Origin: CAVQBJ01 sp963710725
Lineage (GTDB): Bacteria; Actinomycetota; Thermoleophilia; Solirubrobacterales; Solirubrobacteraceae
Direction: 5' to 3'
Length of the DNA: 64,000 nt
Assembly: GCA_963710725.1 (NCBI GenBank)
Contig: CAVQBJ010000005.1
Coordinates: forward strand, 124,001 to 188,000
Below the pieces are notes generated by a model. The model had not been told where the DNA came from. It saw only the letters and a program-made list of their open reading frames with translations, and ran no database searches. The position numbers and the translations under genes are program-made. Every line of letters begins with the position of its first letter. The stretch's first letter is position 1. Shown here one piece after another: positions 43,301 through 51,970 of this stretch.

Positions 43301-43352
43301 GCGCCGGGTCGGCCCGGGCGGGGCCAACCCGTAACACCCTCGTGCGCGCCGT

Positions 43353-43388
43353 GTGACCCGCTGGCCGCATCTGTCACGGTCGCGTCAC
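43353..43388 (+). repeat. 36-bp imperfect repeat, copy 1
   Basis: Matches 43499-43534 at 31 of 36 positions by direct alignment. Both copies start GTGACCCGC and end GTCGCGTCAC and contain several GTCAC/GTGAC pentamers in both orientations. They lie in the 326-base gap between the convergent lysR and amt genes, in which I see no gene. Confidence 0.7.
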
Positions 43389-43498
43389 TCCCGGGCCGGG
43401 GTGTGGTCGATTTGGCTCCCTATGGCGTCGATCCGGGCGCACACCCCACGGCATCCCGGCGCCACGACGAGCGAACGGCACACTCGCGGGCCGGTTCG

Positions 43499-43534
43499 GT
43501 GACCCGCGTGACGCATCCGTCACCGTCGCGTCAC
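43499..43534 (+). repeat. 36-bp imperfect repeat, copy 2
   Basis: Second copy of the 43353-43388 sequence, 146 bases downstream in the same orientation. The GTGAC and GTCAC pentamers allow short stems within each copy. Function is unknown. Confidence 0.7.
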
Positions 43535-43573
43535 CGGCGGCGGAGGCGGCGGGCGCCATCGACCCCGGACGCG

Positions 43574-43605
43574 GCGCGACCCCCGGCCTGGGCCGGAGGT
43601 CGCGC
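43574..43605 (-). terminator. Terminator hairpin of the ammonium transporter gene
   Basis: GCGCGACC and GGTCGCGC enclose an inner CCGGCC/GGCCGG stem with a 2-base loop, giving a long, nearly continuous hairpin. It lies 22 bases beyond the amt stop on the minus strand. Confidence 0.65.
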
Positions 43606-43626
43606 ACGTCGCACTGCTCTGTCCGG

Positions 43627-45048
43627 CTAGGCGCCGCTGACCGCCGGCTGGGCCGGGGTCGGCGTCCAGTCGGAGGTGTGCGGACCACCGAGGGTCGGCA
43701 CGTCCGACGGGTACACCTCGTTGCCGTGGATGGCGTGATCGCCCTCTTCGAGCTCCTCCGGCGTGAGGCGCAACGGGAGGAAGATCCCGACGAGCTTCAG
43801 CAGGATGAAGGTCATCACCCCGCTGAACAGGATCACCCACAGCCCGGCCTCGAGCTGCCAGCGGAACAGCGTCCAGCTGCCGCCGTGGAACACGCTCTTG
43901 GCCGGCGAAATGCTCGTCGTATTGCCAACGCCGATGTACTCGATCATCTTCGGATTGGCGAACAGACCAACTAACAGGCCACCGACGAACCCCGCTATGC
44001 CGTGGGTGTAGATCACCCCGAGCGTGTCGTCGACGCTGCGGAAGATCGGCCCTCGGCTGAGGAAGCGGATCGAGAACCACACGAGCGTGGACGCGATCAC
44101 GCCGATGAGCACCGCGCCCCACCCGTCCACGAACCCGGCCGCCGGGGTGATGCCCACGAGGCCGGTGATCATGCCGTTGACGCTCCCGAGCAGCGAGGGC
44201 TTGTCGCGGAAGATGTAGTCCCACGCGATCCACACGAGCACGGCCACCGCCGTGCACACGTTCGTGTTGAGCACTGCGTCCGAGGCATTGACGCCCGCGT
44301 AGTACGGGTCACCGCCGTTGAAGCCGTTCCAACCGAGCCACAGCAGACCCGCGCCGGTCATGACCATCAACAGGTTGTTCGGGGCGTCGATCTCTCTGTC
44401 TCGTTGCAATCGTGGTCCGATGACCGCCGCCGCCACGAACCCGGAGATGCCGGCCGAGAGGTGGATGACGTAGCCGCCCGAATAGTCGAGCGAGCCGTGC
44501 GCGGCCCAGTAGCCGCCGCCCCAGAGCAGGAAGGCGTTGACCGTGTACACGCACGTGATCCACAGGAGCACGAACGGGATCCACGCCTTGAAGCTGACGC
44601 GACCGAGGATCGACCCGAGCATGAGCAGCGGGGTGATCGCCGCGAACACGAACTGGAAGTACGCCAGGGCCGGCGTCGCGAAGTGGAACGGCGGCCCGGT
44701 GGCGATCGATGGAATCGTCGCCTGGGCCTGCTCCGCTCCCGCCGACAGGATCGCCCCCGGCGTGCCGAGCGCGCTCCCGAGGAAGCTGTGCGCGCCGAAC
44801 AAGCCGGTTCCGGTGCCGATCCCGGTGCCGAAGCCCATCTTGAACGCCCACCCCACCCACGCGACCATCACGAGGCAGAAGCCGACGAAGGTGAGCATCA
44901 TGCTGTTGACCGACCAGCGCTTCTGCATCGCCCCGCCGTACAGGATCGCAAGGCCGGGAACGCTCATGAGCCCGACCAGCGTCGCAGCCGTGAGCTGCCA
45001 CGCGTTGTCCCCCGGGTTCAGCCACGAGGGGTATGCAAGCCAAGTCAA
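43627..45048 (-). CDS. amt: Ammonium transporter (Amt/MEP/Rh family)
   Basis: A 473-residue, roughly 11-helix ammonium channel. Recognisable blocks are MSVPGLAILYGG near the N-terminus, LDYSGGYVIHLSAGISGFVAA with the first pore histidine, LWLGWNGFNGG, and THGIAGFVGGLLVGLF with the second pore histidine. The best start is a TTG at 45048 with GGAGG 7 bases upstream; the ATG at 45135 would add an Arg-rich, non-membrane N-terminus. No glnK/PII gene is adjacent, unlike many amt loci. Confidence 0.93.
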   Translation of the reverse strand: MTWLAYPSWLNPGDNAWQLTAATLVGLMSVPGLAILYGGAMQKRWSVNSMMLTFVGFCLVMVAWVGWAFKMGFGTGIGTGTGLFGAHSFLGSALGTPGAILSAGAEQAQATIPSIATGPPFHFATPALAYFQFVFAAITPLLMLGSILGRVSFKAWIPFVLLWITCVYTVNAFLLWGGGYWAAHGSLDYSGGYVIHLSAGISGFVAAAVIGPRLQRDREIDAPNNLLMVMTGAGLLWLGWNGFNGGDPYYAGVNASDAVLNTNVCTAVAVLVWIAWDYIFRDKPSLLGSVNGMITGLVGITPAAGFVDGWGAVLIGVIASTLVWFSIRFLSRGPIFRSVDDTLGVIYTHGIAGFVGGLLVGLFANPKMIEYIGVGNTTSISPAKSVFHGGSWTLFRWQLEAGLWVILFSGVMTFILLKLVGIFLPLRLTPEELEEGDHAIHGNEVYPSDVPTLGGPHTSDWTPTPAQPAVSGA

Positions 45049-45270
45049 CGAATAGCCTCCGTTCCTACGAGTCGATCTGGTGGCATACCGCCATCTGCGC
45101 ACGGCAGCGCACGGCGCCATTTCGGATGGGCCCATGAAACAGGCGACAGGACACGGTCGCTAGGGACAGGGTGTCCAACACTTGGCCGACACCTTTCGAC
45201 ACCTGGCTAGGCGACTTGGACAATGTGTCGGAAGGGCTTTACCGCAGGCGGCGCGACACCCACCGCGCGC

Positions 45271-45296
45271 GTAGCCGCCGCGGATGCGACGGCTAC
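45271..45296 (-). terminator. Possible terminator downstream of msrB
   Basis: GTAGCCG and CGGCTAC form a 7-bp stem about 45 bases beyond the msrB stop on the minus strand. It is weak, in a 291-base gap that also holds the amt upstream region. Several GACACC/GGTGTC repeats at 45169-45220 may be part of amt control. Confidence 0.35.
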
Positions 45297-45339
45297 GGCT
45301 ACGGCTGCGACTGGCGGCGGCGCGGGAGCGCCGCCGGGA

Positions 45340-45747
45340 CTACTTCTCGCCCGCCGGCGCGAAGGCGAGCGCGCCCGAGTTGATGCAGTAGCGCTGGCCG
45401 GCGGGACCGGGGCCGTCGTCGAAGACGTGGCCGAGATGACCGCCGCAGGCGCGGCACAGCACCTCGGTGCGCCGCATGAACAAGCTGTTGTCGGGCCGCA
45501 GCTCGACGGCCTCGGCGATCGCGGGCTCGGTGAAGCTCGGCCAGCCGGTACCGGACTCGAACTTCGCGCCGGAGCTGAAGAGCACCGCGCCGCAGCCCGC
45601 GCACCGGTAGTCGCCGGAGTCCTTGTTGTAGACGTACTCACCGGTGAACGGCGGCTCGGTGCCGGCGCGGCGCAGGATGTCGTACTGCGCGGGCGTCAGC
45701 TGCCGCCTCCACTCCTGCTCGGTCCTGGTCACCTTCGTGTCGCTCAT
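45340..45747 (-). CDS. msrB: Peptide-methionine (R)-S-oxide reductase MsrB
   Basis: A 135-residue methionine-R-sulfoxide reductase. Zinc-binding CxxC pairs are CAGC (near 50) and CRAC (near 99); the catalytic cysteine is C121 in RYCINSGAL. FTGEYVYNKDSGDYRCAGCG and SGTGWPSF are standard. It complements msrA at 40555-41208, so both sulfoxide stereoisomers can be repaired. Confidence 0.96.
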   Translation of the reverse strand: MSDTKVTRTEQEWRRQLTPAQYDILRRAGTEPPFTGEYVYNKDSGDYRCAGCGAVLFSSGAKFESGTGWPSFTEPAIAEAVELRPDNSLFMRRTEVLCRACGGHLGHVFDDGPGPAGQRYCINSGALAFAPAGEK

Positions 45748-45825
45748 GTGGCTCCTCTCTGTGCGTCTTGTGCCTACATAGTCTCGCTCGTCGTCCGTTC
45801 ATAACACCGTTTACTCTGTGCCGCG

Positions 45826-46038
45826 ATGCCGCAGCCGGTCCGCACGCCGAACGTCGCACCGGACTGCTTCAGCCGCCCGCGCCGCTCTCCGGACGGCTTC
45901 GACGAGTTGTGCCACCTCGTGACGCCGGAGGCGCCGGACCTCTCGCTCTGCGGCCGCGACGTGAGCGGCTACCCCTGGAACCCGCCCTGGCCGCTCTGCG
46001 AGGCGTGCCTCGCGGTGGCTCACGGGCAGATGAACTGA
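45826..46038 (+). CDS. Small cysteine-containing hypothetical protein
   Basis: A 70-residue protein with four cysteines (APDCFSR, ELCHLV, SLCGRDV, LCEACLA), of which the last group (LCEACLAVAHG) could be half a metal site. No family is recognised and there is no strong ribosome site. It starts 78 bases from the divergent msrB. Support is composition and position only. Confidence 0.5.
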   Translation: MPQPVRTPNVAPDCFSRPRRSPDGFDELCHLVTPEAPDLSLCGRDVSGYPWNPPWPLCEACLAVAHGQMN

Positions 46039-46112
46039 CGCCGCGCCGACGGGTCCCCGGCGCCGACGCGGCGGTCGCCGCCCTTTCGCCGAGGCCGCGC
46101 GAGCTGCTACGC

Positions 46113-46132
46113 TAAACTGACGTTTACGTAAA
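46113..46132. promoter_or_regulatory. Palindromic operator upstream of the MFS-MerR operon
   Basis: TAAAC-N4-GTTTA (46113-46126) overlaps a perfect TTTACGTAAA palindrome (46123-46132). TTTACGTAAAC-type sequences are seen in operators of some MerR-family regulators, and a MerR gene is the second gene of this operon. AT-rich in a GC-rich context. Confidence 0.6.
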
Positions 46133-46153
46133 GTTCCTGCTGGAGAGCGCGTC

Positions 46154-47689
46154 ATGTCCACCGTCACCGCCTCGCCGCGCCGGCGCCCCGGCGTCTCGGC
46201 CGACCACGAGCACTATCGCTGGTGGGCGCTCTCGTGCACCAGCCTCGGCATGCTGCTCGCCGCGACGAACTCGGGGACGCTCATCATCGCGCTGCCGGAT
46301 CTCGAGCGCAGCCTGCACACGAGCCTGCTGACGCTGGTCTGGGTGATCCTCGCCTACATGATCGCCTCCACGGTGCTCGTCCTCAGCTTCGGGCGCCTGT
46401 CGGACCTGTTCGGGCGCAAGCGCGCCTACGTGCTCGGCTTCCTCATCTTCGCGTTCGCCTCGCTCGGCGCCGGCTTCGCCGCGAACGGCACGCAGCTCAT
46501 CCTGTGGCGGATCGTGCAGGGCGTCGGCGCCGCCTTCCTGTTCGCCAACGCGCCCGCGCTCGTCACCGACGCGTTCCCCCGCGAGCAACTCGGACTGGCG
46601 ATGGGCGCGAACACGATGGTGGCCGCGATCGGGCTCGTGCTCGGGCCGGTGCTCGGCGGCGCGCTCGTCGCGATCTCGTGGCAGTGGGTGTTCTGGTTCA
46701 ACGTCCCCCTCGCGCTCCTCGGCGCGGCGTGGGGCGCGCTCATCCTGCGCGAGCTCGTCAAGCGCGACGCCGAGCGCGGCTACGACCTCCTCGGCACGAT
46801 CACGTTCGTCGTCGGGCTGACCGGGCTCGTGCTCGGCATCTCGCGCGGGGGCATCGACGGCTGGAACGATGCGATGGTCATCGGCGGCCTCGCCGCGGCA
46901 TTCGTGTTCCTGCCGCTGTGGGTGTGGATCGAGTACCACGTCGACGCGCCGATGCTCGACCTCAACCTGTTTCGCAACCGGCTGTTCGCGGCCGCGACCG
47001 CCGCCGCGTTCCTCAACGGGCTCGCCCGCTTCGCACTCATGTTCCTGTTCGTCTTCTACTTCCAGGGCGCGCAGGGCGACGACCCGATCACGGCCGGTGT
47101 CAAGCTCATCCCGCTCGCCGCCGGGATGCTCGTGTCCTCGCCGCTCGCCGGGGCCTACGCGGACCGCCACGGCTCGCGCGGGCTGGCCGCGCTCGGCATG
47201 GTCGTCACCGGCATCGGCCTCGCGCTGATGACGACGCTGCAGGTGCACAGCCCCTACTGGCAGAGCACGCTGTGGCTGCTCATCGTCGGCGTCGGCTCCG
47301 GCATGTTCAACAGCCCCAACACGGCCGCGATGATGGGCACCGTCCCGCCGCAGCGGCGCGGCGTCGCCGCCGGCGCCCGTACGCTGCTCCAGAACAGCGG
47401 CGCAGTCATGTCGATCGCGTTCGTCCTCGCGATCGTCACCTCGGCCGTACCGAAGCCGACCCTCTTCAAGATCTTCTCGGGGCTCGCGCAGGGGCTGTCC
47501 GATGCCAAGCTGGCCCCCTTCATCCATAACATGCACGTCGCCCTCTGGGTGCTCGCCGCCACCTCGTTCCTCGGCGCCGGCGTGTGCCTGCTGCGGCCCA
47601 AGCACGTCGGCGAGGAGCAGCCGGCGGTGAGCGACGGCGTCACGGCCGCGGCGGGGCTGCCGATCAGCGCGGCGGTGAGCTCCCGATGA
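46154..47689 (+). CDS. MFS transporter, DHA2 (14-TM) drug-exporter family
   Basis: A 511-residue proton-coupled exporter with about 14 hydrophobic segments. The family motifs are the first-helix block NSGTLIIALPDLERSLHTSLLTLVW, the motif A loop GRLSDLFGRKRAYVLG and the motif C-like GLVLGPVLGGALV. The substrate is unknown. Its stop overlaps the start of a MerR regulator (ATGA), and a MerR-like palindrome lies upstream, so drug- or stress-responsive expression is likely. Confidence 0.93.
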   Translation: MSTVTASPRRRPGVSADHEHYRWWALSCTSLGMLLAATNSGTLIIALPDLERSLHTSLLTLVWVILAYMIASTVLVLSFGRLSDLFGRKRAYVLGFLIFAFASLGAGFAANGTQLILWRIVQGVGAAFLFANAPALVTDAFPREQLGLAMGANTMVAAIGLVLGPVLGGALVAISWQWVFWFNVPLALLGAAWGALILRELVKRDAERGYDLLGTITFVVGLTGLVLGISRGGIDGWNDAMVIGGLAAAFVFLPLWVWIEYHVDAPMLDLNLFRNRLFAAATAAAFLNGLARFALMFLFVFYFQGAQGDDPITAGVKLIPLAAGMLVSSPLAGAYADRHGSRGLAALGMVVTGIGLALMTTLQVHSPYWQSTLWLLIVGVGSGMFNSPNTAAMMGTVPPQRRGVAAGARTLLQNSGAVMSIAFVLAIVTSAVPKPTLFKIFSGLAQGLSDAKLAPFIHNMHVALWVLAATSFLGAGVCLLRPKHVGEEQPAVSDGVTAAAGLPISAAVSSR

Positions 47690-48192
47690 CGGACACGACG
47701 CCGACGCTGCGCATCGGGGACGTCGCGCGCCTCGCCGGGACGACCCCGCGCACGATCCGCTACTACGAGGAGATCGGGCTGCTCGAGAGCGGCTCCGAGC
47801 GCCCGTCGGGCTCGCACCGCCTGTACAGCGAGCACGACGTCGAGCGCCTGCGCGAGGTGATCCGCCTGCGCGAGCTGCTCAACGTCTCGCTCGACGAGCT
47901 CAAGACGCTGCTCGCCGCCGAGGAGGCCCGCGCGCAGCTGCGGAGCGAGCTGCAGCGCGACGACGTCGCACCCGACCGCCGGCGCGACCTGCTCCACGAG
48001 GCGCTCGGCCACATCGAGCAGCAGCTCGCGCTCGTACGCCGGCGGGCCGACGAGCTCGCCAAGCTCGAGGCCGAGCTGGCCGAGAAGCGGCGTAAGGTCA
48101 AGCGGCGCCTGCGCGATCTCGCGAACGCCCACGACGCCGACGACACCGATGAGCTGGCCGCCCCGGCCGCCGGCGGCCCACCGAATCGGTAG
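47686..48192 (+). CDS. MerR-family transcriptional regulator
   Basis: A 168-residue regulator with the canonical DNA-binding start RIGDVARLAGTTPRTIRYYEEIGLL at residues 9-33, SHRLYSEHDVERLREVIRLREL after it, and a long coiled-coil C-terminal helix rich in Arg/Glu/Leu. No metal-binding cysteine cluster is present, so it is not a mercury- or copper-type sensor. Translationally coupled to the MFS exporter, it probably controls that operon. Confidence 0.92.
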   Translation: MTDTTPTLRIGDVARLAGTTPRTIRYYEEIGLLESGSERPSGSHRLYSEHDVERLREVIRLRELLNVSLDELKTLLAAEEARAQLRSELQRDDVAPDRRRDLLHEALGHIEQQLALVRRRADELAKLEAELAEKRRKVKRRLRDLANAHDADDTDELAAPAAGGPPNR

Positions 48193-48327
48193 ATCGCCAC
48201 CCCGATCTCCGCGGGCCCGTGTGACATCATGCGGGCTTCCTCGCCGCCGGCCACCGGCGATGCGAGGAGCGGACCCACGCATGTACCCCCTTCCCCAGCC
48301 AGAGCCGCGGCGGAGCGCACGCTGAGC

Positions 48328-49317
48328 ATGCGCGAGTACACGGCCGCCCCGACGATCGCGCCAGGGCCAGACCTCGCCCCCCCCGGTCCCGATCCGGGCG
48401 CCGACCCGGGCGAGATCCAGCCGCCGGGCCGCTGGGATCTGGTCGAGCGCATCATCAACGGGCTCGTCATCGCCGTGCCGGCGCTGCTGCTGCTCCTCGC
48501 GGCACGGCTGGCCTGGAACCACGAGCTGCACTGGCAGGACCTCGTGGTGCTCGTCGTCTGCTACGTCCCGACCGGGCTCGGCATCACCGTCGGCTACCAC
48601 CGCCTGTTCACGCACCGCAGCTTCAAGACGGGGCGCGCGGTCCGTGTCACGCTCGCGGTGCTCGGCTCCGCGGCGGTCGAGGGACCGGTGATCGAGTGGG
48701 TGGCCAATCACCGCAAGCACCACGCGTTCTCCGACCAGGAGGGTGATCCGCACAGCCCCCACGTCGGGCACGGCGACGGGCCGCTCGCCGCCGTGCGCGG
48801 CCTGTGGCACGCCCACGTCGGCTGGCTGTTCCGCTCTGATTTCGCCAGCCAGCAACGCTACGCCCCCGATCTCCTCGCGCAGTCCGACGTGGTGAAGGTG
48901 AACGACACCTTCGTCGTCTGGGCGCTGGCCGGCCTCGCCGTTCCCTTCGCACTCGGGTACGCGCTCACCGGACGCCTCTCGGGCGCGCTCACCGGCCTGC
49001 TGTGGGGCGGCGCCGTGCGCATCTTCCTGCTCCACCACGTCACCTTCAGCATCAACTCGCTCTGCCACTACTACGGCCGTCGCCCCTACGACACCGGCGA
49101 CGAGTCGCGCAACCTGGCCTGGCTCGCTCCGCTGTCGATGGGCGAGGCCTGGCACAACAACCATCACGCCTTTCCCACCTCCGCGTACCACGGCCTGCGC
49201 TGGTGGCAGGTCGATCCCTCGGCGCTCGTCATCCGCGGCCTGGCCGCCACCGGGCTGGCCTGGGACGTCGTCGAGATCCCGCCCGAGCGCCAGGCGGGCA
49301 AGCGACGCGCCGCCTGA
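48328..49317 (+). CDS. Acyl-CoA/acyl-lipid delta-9-type fatty acid desaturase
   Basis: A 329-residue membrane-bound di-iron desaturase. The three histidine boxes are present: HRLFTH, HRKHH and HNNHH, with a fourth conserved His in LLHHVTFSINSLCH. Two hydrophobic hairpins flank the boxes. The ATG at 48328 begins the protein-like sequence; an in-frame ATG at 48229 adds Pro/Ala-rich residues. It introduces a cis double bond into saturated acyl chains and lies directly upstream of the FAS-II operon, fitting membrane-lipid metabolism. Confidence 0.93.
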   Translation: MREYTAAPTIAPGPDLAPPGPDPGADPGEIQPPGRWDLVERIINGLVIAVPALLLLLAARLAWNHELHWQDLVVLVVCYVPTGLGITVGYHRLFTHRSFKTGRAVRVTLAVLGSAAVEGPVIEWVANHRKHHAFSDQEGDPHSPHVGHGDGPLAAVRGLWHAHVGWLFRSDFASQQRYAPDLLAQSDVVKVNDTFVVWALAGLAVPFALGYALTGRLSGALTGLLWGGAVRIFLLHHVTFSINSLCHYYGRRPYDTGDESRNLAWLAPLSMGEAWHNNHHAFPTSAYHGLRWWQVDPSALVIRGLAATGLAWDVVEIPPERQAGKRRAA

Positions 49318-49456
49318 GACTCGCTGGGCCGCGGTGCGCGGACCGGACGTCCTCCATGCTCGCGCCCTAGGATCCACACCTCCGATCTCCTGACACTGCG
49401 CCACGCTTCGTCGAACGTCTGCAACCGACGCCGGCGCGTGGAGTGTTCTCCATCCA

Positions 49457-50273
49457 ATGACGAACTGCGCCCTGTTGTTCCCCGGCCAGGGGAGCCATTA
49501 CGACGGAATGGACGCGCCGTACCGCGGCCATCCCTTGTTCGAGCACGGCCTCGAGCTGCTCGGCTTCGATCCGTTCGCCGCGCTCGAGCAGGGGACGCGC
49601 GAGCAGCAGCCGGCGATCTTCCTGTGCTCGGTGACCGGCTGGGAGCAGCGGCGCACGGAGCTGACGCCGATCGCCGCCGCCGGGCACTCGCTCGGTGAGT
49701 ACGCAGCGCTCGTCGCCGCCGGGGCGCTCGCATTCGAGGACGCGCTCGCCCTCGTCGACGAGCGCGCCCGCGCAATGGCCGACGCCGCGGCGCTCGTGCC
49801 CGGTGGGATGGTCGCCATGCTCGGCGGCGACGCGGACGCGGTCCGCGCCCTGGCGGCCGAGCTCGGGCTCGTCGTGGCCAACGACAACGCGCCCGGCCAG
49901 CTCGTGCTCGCCGGCCGCCGCGACGCGCTCGAACGTCGCCGCCGACCGCGCCCGCGAGCAGACCGGCGCCCGCGCACGTGCGCTCGATGTCGCCGGAGCC
50001 TTCCACTCGCCGCTGATGGAGCCCGCGGCCGCGCGGCTGGCCGCTGCGCTCGCCCGCACGGCGGTGCGACAGCCCCGCTTCCCCGTGTACTCGAACGGCC
50101 GCGCGGCGCCGTTCTCCGACGTTCGCGCCGAGCTCGCCGCGAACCTGCTCGCACCGGTGCGCTGGCGCGAGACGATCCTCGCGCTGCAGGCGGACGGCGC
50201 TGAGGACTTCGTCGAGCTCGGACCGGGCGAGGTGCTGAGCGGACTCGTGCGCCGAACGCTGGTGCCCGCGTGA
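49457..50273 (+). pseudogene. fabD: Malonyl-CoA:ACP transacylase FabD, frameshifted
   Basis: The N-terminal 158 residues contain CALLFPGQGSHYDGM, the nucleophile S78 in GHSLGEYAALVAAG and GGMVAMLGGD. The frame then derails after LVLAGRRDAL. The remaining family sequence (VAADRAREQTGARARALDVAGAFHSPLMEPAA, with the catalytic His, to ELGPGEVLSGLVRRTL) continues in the next frame to 50273. One extra A near 49932 (CTCGAACGTC instead of an expected CTCGACGTC) explains the break. Corrected length is about 271 residues. fabD heads the FAS-II operon and is normally essential, so an assembly error is the first suspicion. GGAG lies about 13 bases before the ATG. Confidence 0.88.
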
Positions 50274-51229
50274 GGGCGCGCATCAGCGGCATCGGCGCCG
50301 GGCTCGCGGGGCAGGTGGTCGACAACACGTACTTCACCTCGCGCCTGGACACCACCGAGGAGTGGATCGTTCGCCGGACCGGCATCCGCGAGCGGCGCTG
50401 GCTCGACGACGGCGTCAGCCTCGGCCAACTCGCCGAGCAGGCGTGCCGCGAGGCCCTCGGCGACGCCGGCTGCTCGCCGCGGGACGTCGACCAGGTGATC
50501 GTCTCGACGATCACGCCCGACCTCATCACGCCGGGGCTCGCGCCGGCGCTGATCGACGCGCTCGGGATGCGCGAGATCCCCGCGCTCGACCTCAACGCCG
50601 CCTGCGCCGGGTTCCTCTACGGGCTCGATCAGGCCGCCGCTCAGATCGAGAGCGGGCGCGCGCACCACGTGCTCGTGTGCGCCGCCGAGGCGCTCTCGCG
50701 TCTCACCGACCTCGAGGACCGCTCGACGGGGATCCTGTTCGGCGACGGCGCGGCCGGAGTGCTCGTCAGCGCGGCCGAGGACATCGACGGCTGGACGCCG
50801 TTCGTGCTCGGCGCCGACGGAAACAAGGCCGACGTCCTCTACGCCGATACCCACGAGCGCAAGCTGCGCATGTCCGGTCAGCAGGTGTTCCGTCACGCCG
50901 TGCCGCGGATGGCCGGCGCGCTACGCGAGGCGCTGGACCGCAGCGGGCACACCGTCGCGGACCTCGACCTCGTCGTCGCGCACCAGGCCAACGCCCGGAT
51001 CGTCGAGGCCGTGGCGGCGGCGCTCGGCGTCCCCGACGACCGCGTCATGGTCAACGTCGACCGCTTCGCCAATACGTCCTCGGCGACGATCCCGATCGCG
51101 CTCTGGGAGGCCGACCGGGCCGGCCGCATCGAGCCCGGATCGCTCATCGGCCTCGTGGCCTTCGGCGCCGGCTTCGTCTGGGGCGCCGGGATCGTCAGCT
51201 GGAAGGAGCCGCTGCGTGTCCGCGCCTGA
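50270..51229 (+). CDS. fabH: 3-oxoacyl-ACP synthase III
   Basis: A 319-residue KAS III that initiates fatty acid synthesis by condensing acyl-CoA with malonyl-ACP. The catalytic triad is C112 in NAACAGFLYGL, H237 in AHQANARI and N267 in FANTSSATIPIAL. The start region contains RRTGIRERRW. GTG start at 50270 overlaps the fabD stop by four bases, and its end overlaps fabG by 14 bases, so the operon is tightly coupled. Confidence 0.96.
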   Translation: MRARISGIGAGLAGQVVDNTYFTSRLDTTEEWIVRRTGIRERRWLDDGVSLGQLAEQACREALGDAGCSPRDVDQVIVSTITPDLITPGLAPALIDALGMREIPALDLNAACAGFLYGLDQAAAQIESGRAHHVLVCAAEALSRLTDLEDRSTGILFGDGAAGVLVSAAEDIDGWTPFVLGADGNKADVLYADTHERKLRMSGQQVFRHAVPRMAGALREALDRSGHTVADLDLVVAHQANARIVEAVAAALGVPDDRVMVNVDRFANTSSATIPIALWEADRAGRIEPGSLIGLVAFGAGFVWGAGIVSWKEPLRVRA

Positions 51230-51926
51230 GACCACCGCGGACCCCCGCCCGCAGAGCCGCGGGTGCGCGCTCGTCACCGGCGGCCAGCGCGGGATCGGCG
51301 CCGCCGTCGCCGCGCGGTTGGCCGCCGACGGCTGGACGGTGGCGACGCTCGCTCGCAGCGGCGGCGACGTGCGCTGCGACGTGCGCGATCCGGCTGCGGT
51401 GGCCACGGCCTTCGAGGCGGTGGCCGAGCGCTTCGGCCCGGTGCTCGCGCTCGTCAATAACGCCGGCGTGCGCGACGACGGTCTCGCCATCCGCATGTCC
51501 GACGAGGCATGGAGCGCCGTGATCGAGACGAACCTGACCGGCGCGTTCCACTGCACGCGCCAGGCGCTGGCGAGCATGCTCGGCGCCCGCTGGGGCCGGA
51601 TCGTCAACGTGTCATCGATCGTCGCCGAGCGCGGGAACCCCGGGCAGGCCAACTACGCCGCGGCGAAGGCCGGTCTGCTCGGTCTCACCCGCACGATCGC
51701 CCGCGAGATGGCGCGCAAGGGCATCACCTGCAACGCCGTCACGCCGGGGGTCATCGACACCGAGATGACGACCGACGGCGTCGCCGAGAGCCTCACCGAC
51801 TCGGTGCCGGCGGGGCGCGTCGGGCGCCCCGAGGAGGTGGCCGCCGCGGTCGCCTTCCTCTGCTCGCCCGAGGCGTCGTACGTCAACGGCGCCACGCTCG
51901 CCGTGGACGGAGCGCTCGGCGCTTGA
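51216..51926 (+). CDS. fabG: 3-oxoacyl-ACP reductase (SDR)
   Basis: A 236-residue NADPH-dependent reductase. Cofactor motif VTGGQRGIGAAVA, NNAG motif LVNNAGVRDDGL and active site SSIVAERGNPGQANYAAAKAG (Ser, Tyr, Lys) are complete. GTG start at 51216 follows AAGGAG and lies within the fabH coding end. It is the standard short FabG of the elongation cycle, in contrast to the long FabG4 at 20831-22255. Confidence 0.94.
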   Translation: MSAPETTADPRPQSRGCALVTGGQRGIGAAVAARLAADGWTVATLARSGGDVRCDVRDPAAVATAFEAVAERFGPVLALVNNAGVRDDGLAIRMSDEAWSAVIETNLTGAFHCTRQALASMLGARWGRIVNVSSIVAERGNPGQANYAAAKAGLLGLTRTIAREMARKGITCNAVTPGVIDTEMTTDGVAESLTDSVPAGRVGRPEEVAAAVAFLCSPEASYVNGATLAVDGALGA

Positions 51927-51970
51927 GGCACACTGCAGCGACCACGTACGAACAAGGAGACCCACGACCG

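Noticed and set aside
46124..49404. Very long minus-strand open frames opposite the MFS, merR and desaturase genes
   Set aside because: Their translations are charged, repetitive and domain-free, and the plus strand carries clear families with overlapping starts.
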